The position numbers and the translations under genes were made by a program. From Oligoflexus sp. (GTDB lineage: Bacteria; Bdellovibrionota_B; Oligoflexia; Oligoflexales; Oligoflexaceae), in NCBI GenBank assembly GCA_030151925.1, contig JASLCY010000271.1, forward strand, positions 1 to 6,219: a stretch of 6,219 nucleotides of DNA. Direction: 5' to 3'. The notes under the pieces are model-generated. The model did no database searches. It saw nothing but the letters and a program-made list of their open reading frames with translations, and was not told where the DNA came from. Every line of letters begins with the position of its first letter. The first letter of the stretch is position 1. Shown one piece after another: positions 5,245 to 6,219 of the stretch.

Positions 5245-6219
5245 ATGCGCAAGCCCTTGGCGATTCTTCTCATCTTCCTCGGGATGCTCTTCGCGGCTTC
5301 GACCGGCAAGCAGGCCTATTCCCAGGGCGGCAACAAAGAGAAGTTCGAAGGCCTCCTCAATAAACTCCTGGCGCCCGGGCCCCTGGTCCTCGGGCACGAC
5401 GAGCTCGAGCACAAGGATTGCCTGAAGTGCCATGAGGCGGGCGGCGGCGTGCCCAACAAGAATTGCCTGGACTGCCACAAGAAGATCAATGAGAACGTGG
5501 TGGCGAAGCAGCACTTCCACGGCCTGATGAACGATAAGAACTGCATCGAATGCCACAAGGAGCACAAGGGCCGCGAAGCGAACCTCGCGAGCTTCGACCA
5601 GAAGACCTTCGATCACACCCGGACCGGCTTTAAGCTCGACGGCGCGCATGCGCGGGCCGAATGCAAGAGCTGCCATACCGATACCCGCAAGGACAAACCC
5701 ACACGCAAGCTCGAGACCGAGTTCTTCGGCCTGCCGAACAACTGCATCTCCTGCCACAAGAAGGACGATATCCACTTCTTCGAAGGCAAGTTCAAAGGCA
5801 AGGAATGCAGCTCCTGCCACACCACCGAAACCTGGAAGAACGCGAAGAAGTTCGACCATGCCCAGCAAACGGGTTATGCCCTGGAAGGCGCGCACGCGAA
5901 GCTCGCCTGCTCCAAGTGCCACGTCTCGGAAGGCAAAAACAATATCAAATACGAATTCCCTAAACTCAAGACCGAGAAGTGCCTGGCTTGTCACAAGGAT
6001 CAGCACGGCGCCAACTTCAGTCCGAAGTTCCGCGGCCCTCAATGTTTGACCTGCCATACCCAGACCGAATGGAAGATCACCAACTTCAAACACGAGGTCA
6101 CCGGTTTTAACCTGCAGGGCGCTCACGCGAAAGCCAGCTGCGTGGCTTGCCACAAGTCAGGCAACCAGGGCAAGGAACTCGAGAACTTCAATTTCAAAGG
6201 GCTGCAGAAAGATTGCAAG
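5245..6219 (+). CDS. Multiheme cytochrome c with triheme repeats (3' truncated)
   Basis: 325 codons are visible and the frame is still open at the window end. A signal peptide (MRKPLAILLIFLGMLFAA) without a lipobox predicts export to the periplasm or beyond. Ten CxxCH haem sites start at residues 59, 74, 100, 140, 167, 188, 222, 246, 267 and 299. A further Cys at 324, in the last visible codons, sits where an eleventh is expected. Thirteen His lie outside these motifs, enough for bis-His ligation. From residue 122 the protein is built of repeats of about 80 residues, each with three haems, opening with FDH or FKH, then TGF or TGY, then GAHA and CxxCH. The second repeat starts at 203 and the third at 281. 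The N-terminal part (GPLVLGH, CIECHKEHKG) resembles the cytochrome c3-family proteins I recall from myxobacteria and relatives. Likely role: a haem wire that works with the barrel. The ATG and AGGAG site are unambiguous. Confidence 0.9.
   Translation, partial: MRKPLAILLIFLGMLFAASTGKQAYSQGGNKEKFEGLLNKLLAPGPLVLGHDELEHKDCLKCHEAGGGVPNKNCLDCHKKINENVVAKQHFHGLMNDKNCIECHKEHKGREANLASFDQKTFDHTRTGFKLDGAHARAECKSCHTDTRKDKPTRKLETEFFGLPNNCISCHKKDDIHFFEGKFKGKECSSCHTTETWKNAKKFDHAQQTGYALEGAHAKLACSKCHVSEGKNNIKYEFPKLKTEKCLACHKDQHGANFSPKFRGPQCLTCHTQTEWKITNFKHEVTGFNLQGAHAKASCVACHKSGNQGKELENFNFKGLQKDCK

Noticed and set aside
5149..6153. A 334-codon minus-strand open frame
   Set aside because: It runs against the multiheme cytochrome, whose ten CxxCH motifs prove the plus-strand frame.
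1..6219. CRISPR array, tRNA, rRNA or insertion sequence
   Set aside because: I saw no evenly spaced identical repeats, no tRNA-like cloverleaf sequence, no rRNA motifs, and no transposase or terminal inverted repeats. The only repeats are the protein-level triheme units.

Overview
The window comes from a Gram-negative bacterium: it has a lipoprotein signal, an outer-membrane-type beta-barrel and periplasmic c-type cytochromes. Composition is GC-rich by eye (not counted). The pyrophosphatase subtype and the cytochrome/oxidoreductase set recall the former Deltaproteobacteria (Myxococcota, Bdellovibrionota, Desulfobacterota). That placement is an impression from remembered family members, not a search result.

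Layout. Positions 1-168 hold the 3' end of an unrecognised plus-strand gene. Two hairpins (194-226 and 242-265) separate it from a convergent minus-strand family I inorganic pyrophosphatase (273-929, GTG start). A divergent promoter region of about 210 bases follows. It carries a good minus-strand promoter for the pyrophosphatase and a plus-strand extended -10 for what comes next. From 1142 to the window end, five plus-strand genes are packed tightly: a diheme b-type membrane cytochrome; a membrane-tethered ferredoxin/FAD/NAD(P) oxidoreductase with a rearranged domain order; a tetraheme c-type lipoprotein; a beta-barrel outer-membrane protein; and a multiheme cytochrome c with ten haems before the window cuts it off. 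Spacings are 14, 0, 66 and 0 bases. The only real gap (3784-3849) holds a hairpin with a T-run that reaches into the barrel gene's start region.

How the genes may work together (inference). Predicted topology puts the flavin and iron-sulphur domains in the cytoplasm. Haem b then spans the inner membrane, with one His pair near each face. A four-haem lipoprotein follows in the periplasm, then a barrel plus a wire-like multiheme cytochrome. This is a plausible electron route from NAD(P)H or ferredoxin, or from quinol, across the envelope to the outer membrane, or the reverse. It resembles porin-cytochrome conduits (Mtr, Pcc) in logic, but the barrel is smaller and no mature-part cysteine is present. 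The most unusual points are the circularly permuted oxidoreductase, the His in place of a cluster Cys, the His pairs spaced exactly 14 residues in the b cytochrome, the triheme repeats, and the hairpin that could set the ratio of the upstream and downstream halves of the operon.
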